This document shows, one piece after another, positions 38,701 through 47,555 of a DNA stretch of 64,000 bases. Under the pieces are notes generated by a model. It was not told the origin of the DNA, did not search any database, and saw only the letters and a list, made by a program, of their open reading frames with translations. Numbering within the stretch: position 1 is the stretch's first letter; the number at the start of each line of letters is the position of its first letter. The translations under genes were made by a program, and so were the position numbers. The DNA comes from Mycoplasma sp. CSL7491-lung (GTDB taxonomy: Bacteria > Bacillota_I > Bacilli_A > Mycoplasmatales > Metamycoplasmataceae), in the NCBI RefSeq assembly GCF_018913965.1, contig NZ_JAHMHG010000004.1, positions 17,901 through 81,900 of the forward strand, read 5' to 3'.

Positions 38701-40134
38701 AGTAATACCTGTTAAGTTAGTTGTAAATGCAGATAGAGGTTTTTTAGCTTTAACAAAAAATTGTGACTTATTGACAATCTCGCCGTTCTTAATTACGGTT
38801 GCACCAAATTCTATCAATTCCCCAATTCTTGGAGATAAATGAGTTGTTTCTATATCGAAAACAACAAATTCCGCATCGTTAATATTTATACTAGGGTCGA
38901 AATCACCTAAAATAATATTATTTCCTTTTTCGATAATATCAAAAGAAACACCATAAATGGGTTTTATGCCATTTTTCTTTGCTGCTTGTGTAAATTCAGG
39001 AAACGCTTGAACCGAATTTGAATCTAGTATTGCAACGGCTTTGTGACCATGTTTTTTAGCAATTTCTACTAAATCTGTCGCAGATAAAATACCATCCATG
39101 GTATTCATTTTAGTTCTTGCTGATAATTCAATTCTCTTTTCTATTGAATTATCCAAAGTAACATTATGATAAGGATTATCTCCAACAATAATTTTATCTG
39201 ATCTAACATTTTTATTTAAGTCAAAACCATATCTGTTTATTTGTAATAATCCATCAACAAGAATAAATTGTCCAACTTTATAAATTGTCGCATTGTTTTT
39301 ATCTTCACCTAAATAGTGAGAAACTGTTATGGTATCTTTATAGTCTGTTAAACTATATTTTGCCACGTAGACATTACCTAGCCTTCTAATTTCTTGACGA
39401 TAAATTTCACCCTCAAAATGAACTTTTTTATTTGTTTCTAACTCCGAGAAAGTTGACATTTCTTTTATCGTTACATGATTATATGTATTTTTGGAAAATT
39501 TATTAAATCTAAAATTAGAATTATTATTGCTGTTATAAAAATTTGAACTATAACTATTTGTTTTTTGAATATTAACCTCTTTTTGGTTAAGTTCTTTTAT
39601 ATACTTTTGAAGTTCTTTATCATGTTCTTCAATATGATTAAAACTATTAATGGTTTCTACCAATTGAAAATCAATTTGAAAATCTTTAAATCCATAACGA
39701 ATCATATCATTTTTGATTATATTTCTAGCTTCAGTAATTTCCTCTTCGGAAATGTCTGATTCATGCTTTATTATATATGTTCCATTATTTGGATTTAATA
39801 CTAAAGCGGAACTATTTTTTTTAATTAATTCGGCAACTTTTGGTATTTTTTTAATTAATGCGGGTATTATGTTTAAAAGATATTCTCTAAATTCTAAGGA
39901 TTCGTATACATAATTTTTAACAATAAAATTAAATTTATTTTCTTTTGCAATTTTTGAATTTTTTGTAGCTCATAATAAATTTTTGAATGTTTTAAAATTC
40001 AAAATCGAATGTATTACAAAGGTAAACTCTTTTTCACTATTTTGTTCAAGAATAACATCATCTAATTCTGGGTCATATTTTAAACCAGAATAAATAGCAA
40101 AACTGTTTAATAAGTGATCTCTAAATTTAGACAT
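35749..40134 (-). CDS. polC: DNA polymerase III alpha subunit, PolC type
   Basis: A 1461-residue replicative polymerase, normal for PolC, with about 9 TGA codons read as Trp. Start 40134 is chosen because AAGGAG precedes it; an ATG at 40161 is in frame but lacks one. Order: N-terminal domain; OB region (about 240-330); PHP-like domain at about 335-400; DEDD proofreading exonuclease starting [20 protein letters not shown] near 421; zinc finger YICDNCKY...CEKC near 930; and palm motif [13 protein letters not shown] near 980. In the PHP domain the usual HLHT is replaced by [12 protein letters not shown] and the later DHG by DSN, so metal-binding His residues are lost. It overlaps no gene; cdsA ends 10 nt upstream. 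Confidence 0.96.
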
Positions 40135-40144
40135 ATGGCTCCTT

Positions 40145-41206
40145 CTAACTTTTTCAAGCAATAATTCCGATTAAACTTCATAAAACAAAAACAAACGATA
40201 CACTATCAAATCTATCCAAAATACCACCATGTCCTTTTAGTATTTTAGAGAAATCTTTAATTTCCAATCTACGCTTTATATATGAAAAATATAGGTCACC
40301 TAACAATGCAAAAATAGGCGAAGCGATAATTAATAATGAAAAACTTATTTTTTTAATTCCTTTATCAAAAACTAATTCTGACAAAATATTATCACCACTT
40401 TTTTGAGTAACACTATAATAGCTTCAAACAAAAATTAAAGCAATTAAAATAGCAAACACATAACCAATAATAGCCCCTTCCCAAGTTTTTTTAGGACTAA
40501 TTAATGGCGCCATCTTAGATTTAAATAGTTTATTTCCAAAAAACATGCCGCCAAAAAATCCGCCTGTGTCATAAGAAACCGAAAAAATAAAGAAAATAAT
40601 GATATATTCTAAACCTGTATTTAAAGTATTTAAATAAATATAGGTTTTTATAAAGTTAATAGCAATAAAAACTGATAAGAAAAAACTTATACCCCTATGC
40701 AAGAGTGCTAAATAATTAGTTTTATTATCATTAGAATAATATCTAAATAACATAAATATTATAGTTAATAATAAAATAAATACGTATGTTTGTCAACTAC
40801 CTAATATATAATTAAAAATATTACTCTTTAATATGCTGTCGGTAAGACCGTTTTCTAATAACTCCTTACCTAAAATAGGATTAGATCCATTTAAAATAAG
40901 TATATTTATTAAAAACTTGTCATTAACAAATAATCCAATAATTCCGATAAATGATATTAAAATTGATAATTTCGTTTTTTGTAAATAAGCTTTTGTAAGT
41001 TCGAATAACAAAATGAACAAAAAACTAGAAATTAATATTAAAGAAAAAATCCTTAATATTCAAAATGGCACAAGTTCAAAATTATAACTATAATAAAAGC
41101 TATATCTATTTATAGCAATAAACATTATAAAAATAACCGCAATAATGATTGCGGGAATTATTCTTTGACTAATAAGAGCATTCATTTTTTCATTTTTTGA
41201 AATCAT
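40145..41206 (-). CDS. cdsA: Phosphatidate cytidylyltransferase (CDP-diacylglycerol synthase)
   Basis: A 353-residue membrane enzyme that makes CDP-diacylglycerol from phosphatidate and CTP, the entry to cardiolipin and phosphatidylglycerol. It has about eight membrane segments. The C-terminal signature [19 protein letters not shown] plus [13 protein letters not shown] is complete, and [15 protein letters not shown] supplies the other conserved motif. A TATAAT on the minus strand ends 6 nt before the ATG and no ribosome site is seen, suggesting a leaderless mRNA. polC follows after 10 nt; its ribosome site lies at the cdsA stop. Confidence 0.93.
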
Positions 41207-41212
41207 ATTTAT

Positions 41213-41218
41213 ATTATA
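41213..41218 (-). promoter_or_regulatory. -10 box of cdsA-polC, 6 nt before the ATG
   Basis: TATAAT on the minus strand with six bases between it and the A of the start codon at 41206. Transcription would start on the ATG itself. Confidence 0.55.
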
Positions 41219-41353
41219 AACGATTACTAATTAAAAGTTATTATATTTTACATATAAAAGTTATTATTTTATTGCATTTTCATGTTATTTTATAATATAA
41301 ATTAATATCATTAACTAAAAAACATAGAAAAGTTATAATCTTTTTAAATTTAT

Positions 41354-42139
41354 TTATTTTAAGTTGTTATTAATAAATATTTGTAAATAACCATCCATTA
41401 CTTCGGTTTTAACATGCTCAATATTTTGAATATTAATTTGATTTATTATTTGATCATTTCCTGTAATTTTGTATTGAAATTCATTTATAGAGTGCTTAGA
41501 TAAGAAATATTGTATATATCCATAAACTTGAGCTTTACAACCTAAATTTAATGCCGAATGAGTGTCGTTTCCTTTGTCGTTTGTCAAATTAGTTCTCATG
41601 TACTTTCTATTTAATTTATTTATTTTATCAAAAAGATGTGAATACGATTCATAAAACCCGGGTGCAATAGCTACCGATATTAATTTATTATCTTTTATAA
41701 CAACTGTAGTTAAAGCGGTTCCAAAACTAAATATTACAGCATTTTTATGATGATTTGACTCACATAATCCTATCAAATCAATCCCTAATTCATTAATATC
41801 TACATCAGAAAAATCTGTTTTAAATTTCTTTTTATTATTAATAATATAAGGTTTAGAATCAGGAAAATATTCTAAGAGAATTTTTTTAAAAAACATATAC
41901 ATTTCTTCGTTTACAAAACCTAGAATTAATTTTTGTTTACATTCTAAATTGATGGCTTCACTTAAAAAAGTTCTCATTTTATCTATTAAAATATTTTTTT
42001 GATTTAAATTACTAGTTAATTGAAATTTATATTTTATTAGTTTAAAATTCCGATTATAAACAGCATACTTTATAGAAGAGTTACCTATATCAAATACAAC
42101 ATATTCATTATTAATTTCTTTTTCAAAAAAGTTTATCAT
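41354..42139 (-). CDS. coaX: Type III pantothenate kinase
   Basis: A 261-residue kinase that phosphorylates pantothenate as the first step of coenzyme A synthesis. ASKHA-fold motifs: the phosphate-1 loop VVFDIGNSSIKYAVY at about 14-28, the ELGIDLIGLCES segment near 116-127, the catalytic and phosphate-2 region AVIFSFGTALTTVVI near 134-148, and IAPGFYESYSHLF. NDTHSALNLGCKAQVYGYI is the conserved segment that contacts the dimer partner. Slightly divergent but complete. It is divergent from the LicA-like gene, with 63 nt between starts. A minus-strand TATAAT lies very close to the ATG. Confidence 0.85.
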   Translation of the reverse strand: MINFFEKEINNEYVVFDIGNSSIKYAVYNRNFKLIKYKFQLTSNLNQKNILIDKMRTFLSEAINLECKQKLILGFVNEEMYMFFKKILLEYFPDSKPYIINNKKKFKTDFSDVDINELGIDLIGLCESNHHKNAVIFSFGTALTTVVIKDNKLISVAIAPGFYESYSHLFDKINKLNRKYMRTNLTNDKGNDTHSALNLGCKAQVYGYIQYFLSKHSINEFQYKITGNDQIINQINIQNIEHVKTEVMDGYLQIFINNNLK

Positions 42140-42202
42140 ATATTATAAATTGTACTTTGTATTGTGATATAATCAAATAAAAATAATTAATTAAGAGGCA
42201 AA

Positions 42203-42952
42203 ATGAAAAAAATAAACATAGGCTTTACAAATGAATCGTTTTTAAACGATAATGGCGACTTTTATCAAATTAAAAAATATAATTGATTTAATCACAAATT
42301 AGATTATAAATTATTAGAAAAATTTGATTTTGTTCCTAAATTAGTTGATGATACACCAAAATGTCTTGAATGACAATGAATTGAAGGTAAAAATCCAGAA
42401 TTTACAAGAGATGATTTAGAAACTATTGCAGATAATTTAAAAACCTTGCATGATTCTGAGTTAAAATTTCCTAAATCAAATCATTCAGCGAGAATTAAAA
42501 AATATCGTCAAATTTTAAAAGAAAGAAATATTAAAATTGAAGTTTTAGATAAGTATTATAAACGTATTAATTTAATATTGTCGAAAAGTCAACACAATAG
42601 ACCTCTTCACAACGATTTATACACAGCAAATATTATTAAGAGAACATCAGATAATAAAATATTTTTTATAGACTGAGAATATGCTTCAATGGGCGATAAA
42701 CACTTTGATTTAGCTTATTTTATAACCGGATCTTTTTTAAATAAAGAACAAGAAGAAATATTTTTGAATAGATACGAATCGTATTGAGAAGAATATTTAA
42801 TACAACAAAAAATACTTATATATTATTTAATAATTTTATGAATTAATGTTCAAGATGTTAAACCATTCGATGATAAACCGTCTATAATAAAATTGGAAGA
42901 AACAGTAAAAGAGTTTGAATATAAAAAGTTAAACAACTTATTTAAAAAATAA
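42203..42952 (+). CDS. LicA/choline kinase-like phosphotransferase
   Basis: A 249-residue kinase of the APH/choline kinase fold. The catalytic loop is RPLHNDLYTANII (Brenner-type HxDxxxxN) and the metal-binding motif IFFIDWEYASMGDKHFDLAYF. The N-terminal lobe is short. Homologues in mollicutes are annotated as choline or ethanolamine kinases, or as thiamine kinase-like; the substrate is not fixed by these motifs. Seven TGA codons are read as Trp. Ribosome site AAGAGG precedes the ATG. It ends at a bidirectional terminator shared with azoR. Confidence 0.85.
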
Positions 42953-42956
42953 AAAT

Positions 42957-42988
42957 AAAAATCTAGATATTTTTAAATCTAGATTTTT
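42957..42988. terminator. Bidirectional terminator between the LicA-like gene and azoR
   Basis: AAAAATCTAGAT pairs with ATCTAGATTTTT, A-rich on one side and T-rich on the other, between convergent genes. Confidence 0.85.
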
Positions 42989-43003
42989 AAAATACCAATT
43001 TTA

Positions 43004-43585
43004 TTATAATTTATCAATAATTTCTTTAAATTCGTTAACACGTGATTTTGCATAAGCAACACGATCACCGTTGATTAGATCCGGCATTTTTGTTCCATTA
43101 ACTTTTATGAAGTTAATAGTTTTTGCACCTACAAATTTGAAAGCTGAACGTAATCATTGATTTTGTAATGATTCTGTTCCTTCTGCTTGAGGACCACCTT
43201 GTGAACTAACGATAACAACATTTAAATTGTTTAATAATCCAACTGGATTTCCGTCTTTTGATAATTTATATGAAAAAGTTTTATCAGCAACAGCAATTGC
43301 ATCTATAAAGTTCTTAACAAGTGTTGGAACTGTAAAATTAACAACTGTAGATGATAATACTAATAAATCTGTTTCTTTTAATTTGTTTATTCATTTATCT
43401 GAATTAACATCAGCGTAAAATGATGGAAAATGTGTTTGTGATAAATGTGTTTTATCAAATTCTGAACCTGATAAATTAATTCTTTCAGGGTTTTCTACAA
43501 CCTTTTCAAATTCGTTTAATAATGTTGTTGTGTATGATCCTTCGTTTGTGAAGAATGCACCGTCTAAAAATAATACTTTTTTCAT
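43004..43585 (-). CDS. azoR: FMN-dependent NADH-azoreductase / NADPH-dependent flavin reductase
   Basis: A 193-residue flavodoxin-like enzyme of the AzoR/AcpD family, which reduces quinones and azo compounds with NADH and FMN. It starts KKVLFLDGAFFTNEGSYTTTL. The FMN-contact segment is VNFTVPTLVKNFIDAI, and IVSSQGGPQAEG supplies the loop near the isoalloxazine ring. The family is usually about 200 residues long. Ribosome site AAAGGA precedes the ATG by 8 nt. Formerly annotated as acyl carrier protein phosphodiesterase. Confidence 0.9.
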
Positions 43586-43679
43586 TTAAAATCCTTTCAT
43601 TTTTAATAATTAAATTATACATAAAAAAATAAAAAAACACATAAAAAGTATCTTTTTAATGTATTTTTTACATCTTTTC

Positions 43680-44789
43680 TTATTTTAAGGTATTATTAAC
43701 ATTTTTTACAAAATCATAATTTGTTTTATCTTTTATATCTTCAAAAACTTTGTTAATCTTTTTATTATCACTTCTGCCTAAATCAGGAATAATAATATTT
43801 ATTTGAATTCTTAAATCACCAGTTCTTGTTGAGTTCATCATACCTTTTCCGGGTATTTTTATTATCTTACCATTTGAATATGATTTTTTCATCTTAATTC
43901 TGGTTAAACCGTGTGGAGTAGGTACATCAACTTCATTTTCCATGAAAATATCAATAAATGAAACGTCAAAGTTTAAATATAAATCTAATCCATCACGTTT
44001 AAAATAAGGATGTTCTTGAACATATATTTGTAAATACAAGTCTCCTGGTCTTCCGCCGTTATAACCTTTCTCTCCAAAACCTTCAGCTTTTATAACTAAA
44101 TTATTAGATGCCCCTTTTGGTATAGATATATTAACAACCTTTGAACTTTTTGTATATTTTTGACCTTTACATAAAGTACATTTATCTGTTATTATTTTTC
44201 CTAGACCATTACATGTCGAACAGACAACTTTTTGTATTTGTCTACCAAAAAAAGAATTAAATTGTTTTGTTTCAGCACCTGTACCATTACATGTTGAACA
44301 AGTTTTATAAGAATTTTTATCTTTTGCACCTGTACCAGAACATTGTAAACACAATTCGTATTTATCTAATTTTTCCTTAAACTGAACACCATTAAACGCT
44401 TCCATAAAAGTAATAGTTTTATAAGCTTGTTTATCATTTCCTTTTCTAGGCTCGTTACTATTTCTTTGACTTCTTCTAGAGTTGAAACTACCACCAAAAA
44501 TATTTTCGAAGATATCTTCAAAACCTCCGAATGAAGATTCGTCAAAACCTCCTGCTCCAGCTCTTCCTTGTGCAGCATCAGCTCCATATTGGTCATATAT
44601 CTTTCTTTTCTCATCGTTAGATAAAATCTCGTAAGCCTCATTAATTTCATGCATTTTTTGGTCACTTGTTCCATCTTTCAATTTATCAGGGTGATATTTT
44701 TTAGCTAAACTTCTATATGCTGTTTTTATTTCTGCTTGTGTTGCGTCTTTTTTTACACCTAATGTTTCATAATAATCTTTTTTACTCAT
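43680..44789 (-). CDS. dnaJ: Chaperone protein DnaJ
   Basis: A 369-residue Hsp40 co-chaperone that loads clients on DnaK and stimulates its ATPase. The J domain holds the essential HPD in KKYHPDKLKDG (about 31-41). A Gly-rich linker with GAGGFDESSFGGFEDIFE follows. Four zinc repeats are CLQCSGTG, CSTCNGTG, CSTCNGLG and CTLCKGQK; the last lacks the final Gly. The C-terminal client domain has ISIPKGASNNLVIKAEG. No TGA-Trp is needed except none, and no dnaK is adjacent. 5S rRNA lies just upstream on the same strand. Confidence 0.96.
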   Translation of the reverse strand: MSKKDYYETLGVKKDATQAEIKTAYRSLAKKYHPDKLKDGTSDQKMHEINEAYEILSNDEKRKIYDQYGADAAQGRAGAGGFDESSFGGFEDIFENIFGGSFNSRRSQRNSNEPRKGNDKQAYKTITFMEAFNGVQFKEKLDKYELCLQCSGTGAKDKNSYKTCSTCNGTGAETKQFNSFFGRQIQKVVCSTCNGLGKIITDKCTLCKGQKYTKSSKVVNISIPKGASNNLVIKAEGFGEKGYNGGRPGDLYLQIYVQEHPYFKRDGLDLYLNFDVSFIDIFMENEVDVPTPHGLTRIKMKKSYSNGKIIKIPGKGMMNSTRTGDLRIQINIIIPDLGRSDNKKINKVFEDIKDKTNYDFVKNVNNTLK

Positions 44790-44859
44790 AATCTAAATTT
44801 TAGCATAATAATAATTTATTTGCTAATAAATAATATATATTAACTAAAAAAGGGTATAA

Positions 44860-44966
44860 AAAAAGCAGCTCCCTATTTTCACCAAGTGGCTATCGTCGGC
44901 GTAAAGAGGCTTAACTACTGAGTTCGGAATGGTATCAGGTGGACCCTCTTGCTATTGCTACTGATA
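44860..44966 (-). rRNA. rrf: 5S ribosomal RNA, solitary
   Basis: On the minus strand the conserved 5S core CCATTCCGAACTCAG and AGTTAAGCC is plain. Terminal helix AGTAGC pairs with GCTGCT (44957-44962 with 44864-44869) and a T run follows. Ends are estimates. No 16S or 23S lies nearby, so 5S is detached from the main rRNA operon, as in several mycoplasmas. A TATACT -10 box fits its 5' end. Confidence 0.92.
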
Positions 44967-44968
44967 AT

Positions 44969-44974
44969 AGTATA
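44969..44974 (-). promoter_or_regulatory. -10 box of the 5S rRNA promoter
   Basis: TG-extended TATACT on the minus strand, about 7 nt before the predicted 5' end of the 5S RNA. Confidence 0.65.
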
Positions 44975-45314
44975 CACTATAAATTTAAAAACCAAAAAAA
45001 TTTTTATTTTTTTTATTATTTTAATTTGATTACACAAAGCGAAAATATTTTGAATATGTCAAAATAAACGATCATAGTAAATGTAAAGATATAATTTTCT
45101 AATTTTGTTATTAATTTCTTTTTACTTATATATATTGTTCTAATTGAACACTTCACTTCATTCGTCGATTAAAATTATGATATTAAATTTTAAACGATTT
45201 TTTGATTTGTATTGGATGAAATCACTTGGGGCTATGAAATCAAAGTAGGTTGATTACATTTGAAATTATTATATCACATCAATTAAGTTAGTTTAAAAAT
45301 AAATATTTAATTTA
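44975..45314. other. Intergenic AT-rich stretch between 5S rRNA and the structured region
   Basis: No coding sequence. It contains the direct repeat TGAAATCA (about 45218 and 45236) around a small GC-rich spot and is otherwise AT-rich. The chromosomal side of the ICE junction may lie here or in the next 500 bp. Confidence 0.4.
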
Positions 45315-45515
45315 ATAAATATTTGGGTCATTCCTTAGAATGACCGTCGTCTGAATAAACAACATCAAATGTTTTAGTTGTTCAATTAAGCCTTGAACTC
45401 TGTTTAACGCGTTGCCGTCCTTAGGCGGCTATTGGTCGGTCTTCACTCTTTGTTGAAGCCTTGAACCTTATTGAAGGGTGCTCTCCGGGATGCTGTCGCA
45501 TCCTTTCTTTTAAAA
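45315..45515 (-). ncRNA. Candidate structured RNA, family not recognised
   Basis: A roughly 200-nt GC-richer island in very AT-rich surroundings, with no usable ORF. Read on the minus strand it folds into short helices in order: GGATGC-GACA-GCATCC (tetraloop), CTTCA/TGAAG within GGT/ACC, GCCG/CGGC with a CCTAAGGA loop, GTTCAA/TTGAAC, and finally GGTCATTC-TAAG-GAATGACC. The 12-base unit AAGCCTTGAAC(T/C) occurs twice on the plus strand (about 45392 and 45458). I compared it by eye with RNase P RNA, tmRNA and SRP RNA and it fits none. Strand is a guess. Confidence 0.4.
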
Positions 45516-45544
45516 TAAAACAATATTTTTATTTGAAGCATTTT

Positions 45545-45650
45545 AATTTCGTAGATGTGTGAATCCCCTGTTAGTGGGGGGCAAAGCAATTAAATTTACA
45601 ATTTAATTTATCGTGAGCGCGTACGCGTATATACGCATGATTTTAACAAA
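45545..45650. repeat. Cluster of GC-rich palindromes near the ICE outer end
   Basis: The hairpin CCCCTGTTAGTGGGG at about 45564-45578 is followed 40-60 bp later by nested palindromes: GCGTATATACGC, within the longer GCGCGTACGCGTATATACGC. Such a patch is striking in this AT-rich DNA. It lies next to the transposase at the outer end of the element and could be an oriT-like or terminal recombination site; that is inference. Confidence 0.4.
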
Positions 45651-45830
45651 GTTAAAATTAAGAGAGTTTTGGTGTTGAAAATATAAAACAATTTAAAAAA
45701 CAATTCATAATTGTTTGGTTTAATTTGAAATACCCCTTAAAACCCCTTTAAAATAGTCTGTATTAAAAAGTTTTATTGTTTTAATGGTATTCTTCATTTA
45801 AGTATTTTAATACGCCTTAAAACGCTTTTT

Positions 45831-47030
45831 TTAAATTCAATGATAATTTGATGTTTGAGTTCAAATTAATGGTTCAAATTGGATTTCGTCTAAATTCGTA
45901 TATTCAGTTTTAAAATCAACAAAATTAAACTTTTCATTTTTGTTTATTTTAATTAAATTTAATATTGTTTTTAACGAAAATATTGAATATCTTTTTCTAT
46001 ATATGGATTTAAATAATGAAACTGATGATTCTGCTTGTGCGGTAAAGTTGTGAATATGAAATTTAAAAGTTTTACAATTTTTACGCATAAAATTAACAAA
46101 AGTTTTAATGGACTTTTTAGCAGTTTCAGTAACCAAAGGTGAGTTAGTTAAATGTTTTAATTTATCTAAAAAAATTCTAGGATTTTTTAAAGACTCAAAT
46201 AATCATTTTTTAGCTTCGGAATTATTCAAAACTTGTTTAGTTTTTTTATCTACAAATACAAATATTTTATTTTTAAATATTTGTAAAAATTTTTTACAAA
46301 AATGAAAATAGTCATAAACATGCTCTGCACCTAACATTTTTGCTAATTTCTTGAAATACACTGCTCCGTCAGACAATAAATAAAGCTTAGTATTATCATC
46401 AATAAAATAATACTTTTTTATAATGTTTTGAATTATTTTAGATCTAGATTCATTTGTTATTTTGTTAGTATCATTAGAAGTATATGTTTCATAAAAATAT
46501 AATGGATTGTGATTTGTATCTGAAAATATTTTTATCAACTTAGTATTTGATTTATGAACTTTATTTTTAATTCTAACTTTACCGAAGCAATCGTCTATTG
46601 AAATATAAATATGATTTGCATACTCTTTGTTTCACTTTTTTAGATTTTGATTAGTATTGTATAAATTTAGTTTATTAGAATAATATTTACATAAATTTCA
46701 ACTAACCTTTGCAAATTTATTTCTAATTAGACCACAATACTGATGAAAAGTATCTAAAATTAATTTTGTATCGTATTTTTTCTTAAATAAATACTCATAT
46801 TTTGGCGGATAATATCGAATATAATATCTTTTATTATCTTTTAAATAATAATATTCATATATTTGGAATTGATATATGTTATCGTTTTGACCTTTTAAAT
46901 ATCTAGTTATAACTTTGTTGATTTTTCAATTTAATTCTTTTCTTTCGTAACTATTTTTAAAGTCTTCTGAGAGTTTAGTAATTTCGTTGCAAGACAATTG
47001 ATTAATGTATTCTATGTTGTTTGTTTCCAT
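45831..47030 (-). CDS. ICE DDE transposase (Mbov_0401 / UPF0236-ISLre2-like)
   Basis: A 399-residue recombinase expected to excise and insert the ICE, on circular or cut ends. Acidic catalytic residues can be placed at IYISIDDCFGKVR (about 155-167), LYLLSDGAVYFKKL (about 222-235) and HNFTAQAESSVSLFKS (about 341-356), with the helical stretch AEHVYDYFHFCKKFL typical of the family. Six TGA codons are read as Trp; the last adds nine residues to the C-terminus. It lies at the outer end of the conjugative element, as CDS22 of M. agalactiae ICE does. No ribosome site is obvious. Its start faces the plus-strand RNA island. Confidence 0.82.
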
Positions 47031-47072
47031 AGTTAAATTATAAAAAAGTTATTTATTTCTAAGTATCTATAA

Positions 47073-47078
47073 TATAAT
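47073..47078 (+). promoter_or_regulatory. -10 box of small RNA A
   Basis: Two overlapping TATAAT hexamers (47068-47073 and 47073-47078), just upstream of RNA A and divergent from the transposase gene. No clear -35. Confidence 0.6.
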
Positions 47079-47084
47079 AATATT

Positions 47085-47185
47085 GTGATTAGAACATACT
47101 ATTCTCCTGAGCCGGGCACATTAAAATAATCGGTCATACTTACTAGCCAACTGTCGGGTATGCGACTTATCAGTTGGTTTTTTTA
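47085..47185 (+). ncRNA. Small RNA A of the ICE RNA family
   Basis: About 100 nt, no ORF. It begins after a TATAAT box and ends in a strong terminator: CCAACTG/CAGTTGG stem followed by seven T residues. Its core is a stem GCCG/CGGT (47111-47114 with 47131-47134) that closes the 16-nt loop GGCACATTAAAATAAT. RNA C has the same loop with a single change but a different stem, which suggests conservation of an RNA structure. Family unknown to me. Confidence 0.55.
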
Positions 47186-47337
47186 TTTCAAAAACATTTT
47201 GTGAAATAAAAAAGATTGCTTTTTGCAATCTACCTATATCTTTGACGTTAGTACATAACGTTTAAACGGTTGTTCTACAGATATAGAACACAGTGTTTTA
47301 AAACCTGTATATGAATTATATCATTTATCATAAATGA
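47181..47337. repeat. Array of short inverted repeats
   Basis: Five clean hairpins within 157 bp: 47181-47190/47202-47211, AGATTGC/GCAATCT (47213-47219/47225-47231), ACGTTA/TAACGT (47245-47250/47256-47261), GTTCTA/TAGAAC (47272-47277/47284-47289) and TCATTTA/TAAATGA (47321-47327/47331-47337). A near-palindrome around GTTTTAAAAC (47295-47304) adds a sixth. There is no coding sequence. It could be a transfer or replication origin, or regulatory DNA for RNA B and the toxin gene. Confidence 0.65.
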
Positions 47338-47368
47338 AACTACTAAATACTTATAAATAACCATTATA

Positions 47369-47387
47369 TGTGGTAGAATATTATAAT
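47369..47387 (+). promoter_or_regulatory. Promoter of small RNA B
   Basis: Extended -10 element TGTGGTAGAAT directly followed by TATAAT (47382-47387). A similar TGTGGTAAAAT stands before RNA D. Confidence 0.6.
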
Positions 47388-47389
47388 GT

Positions 47390-47504
47390 GTGTAATAAGT
47401 GGAATAACCCACTTGCTAGCATAGCCACACATTAATAAAATAAGGTTGCTAAATTAACTATATAGGATGGGGTTGTTATTGGCTATATAACCCATCATTT
47501 TTTT
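47390..47504 (+). ncRNA. Small RNA B, leader RNA of the putative toxin gene
   Basis: About 112 nt without ORF. A 5' hairpin AAGTGG/CCCACTT is followed by a core stem TAGC/GCTA (47417-47420 with 47448-47451) that closes a loop containing ACACATTAATAAAATAA, clearly related to the loops of RNAs A and C. It ends in terminator GATGGG(G)TT/AACCCATC and six to seven T residues, 38 nt before the Shine-Dalgarno sequence of the PBECR4-like gene. The layout RNA-terminator-toxin resembles type III toxin-antitoxin loci and abi-associated RNAs; the RNA itself is not one I recognise. Confidence 0.55.
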
Positions 47505-47542
47505 AAAAACTTTTATGAATATTAAAATAAATAATATTTTTT

Positions 47543-47550
47543 AAGGAGGT
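47543..47550 (+). promoter_or_regulatory. Strong Shine-Dalgarno that fixes an AUU start
   Basis: AAGGAGGT, the best ribosome site in the island, stands 5 nt before ATT at 47556. There is no ATG, GTG or TTG in frame nearby; the first in-frame ATG is 83 codons downstream. Confidence 0.65.
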
Positions 47551-47555
47551 TTATT

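Noticed and set aside
40135..40161. Earlier start for polC
   Set aside because: No ribosome site for the ATG at 40161, and it would overlap cdsA; AAGGAG precedes the ATG at 40134.
44366..44674. 102-residue ORF inside dnaJ
   Set aside because: Frame-shifted shadow of the J domain and Gly-rich region; dnaJ itself is intact.
45315..45515. RNase P RNA, tmRNA or SRP RNA
   Set aside because: Their conserved cores (for instance the RNase P GAGGAAAGTC block, a tRNA-like CCA end, or the SRP GGAAG-type loop) are not visible on either strand.
47085..47185. RNA A as a preQ1, fluoride or 2'-dG riboswitch
   Set aside because: No downstream gene on its strand and none of the known aptamer cores is present.
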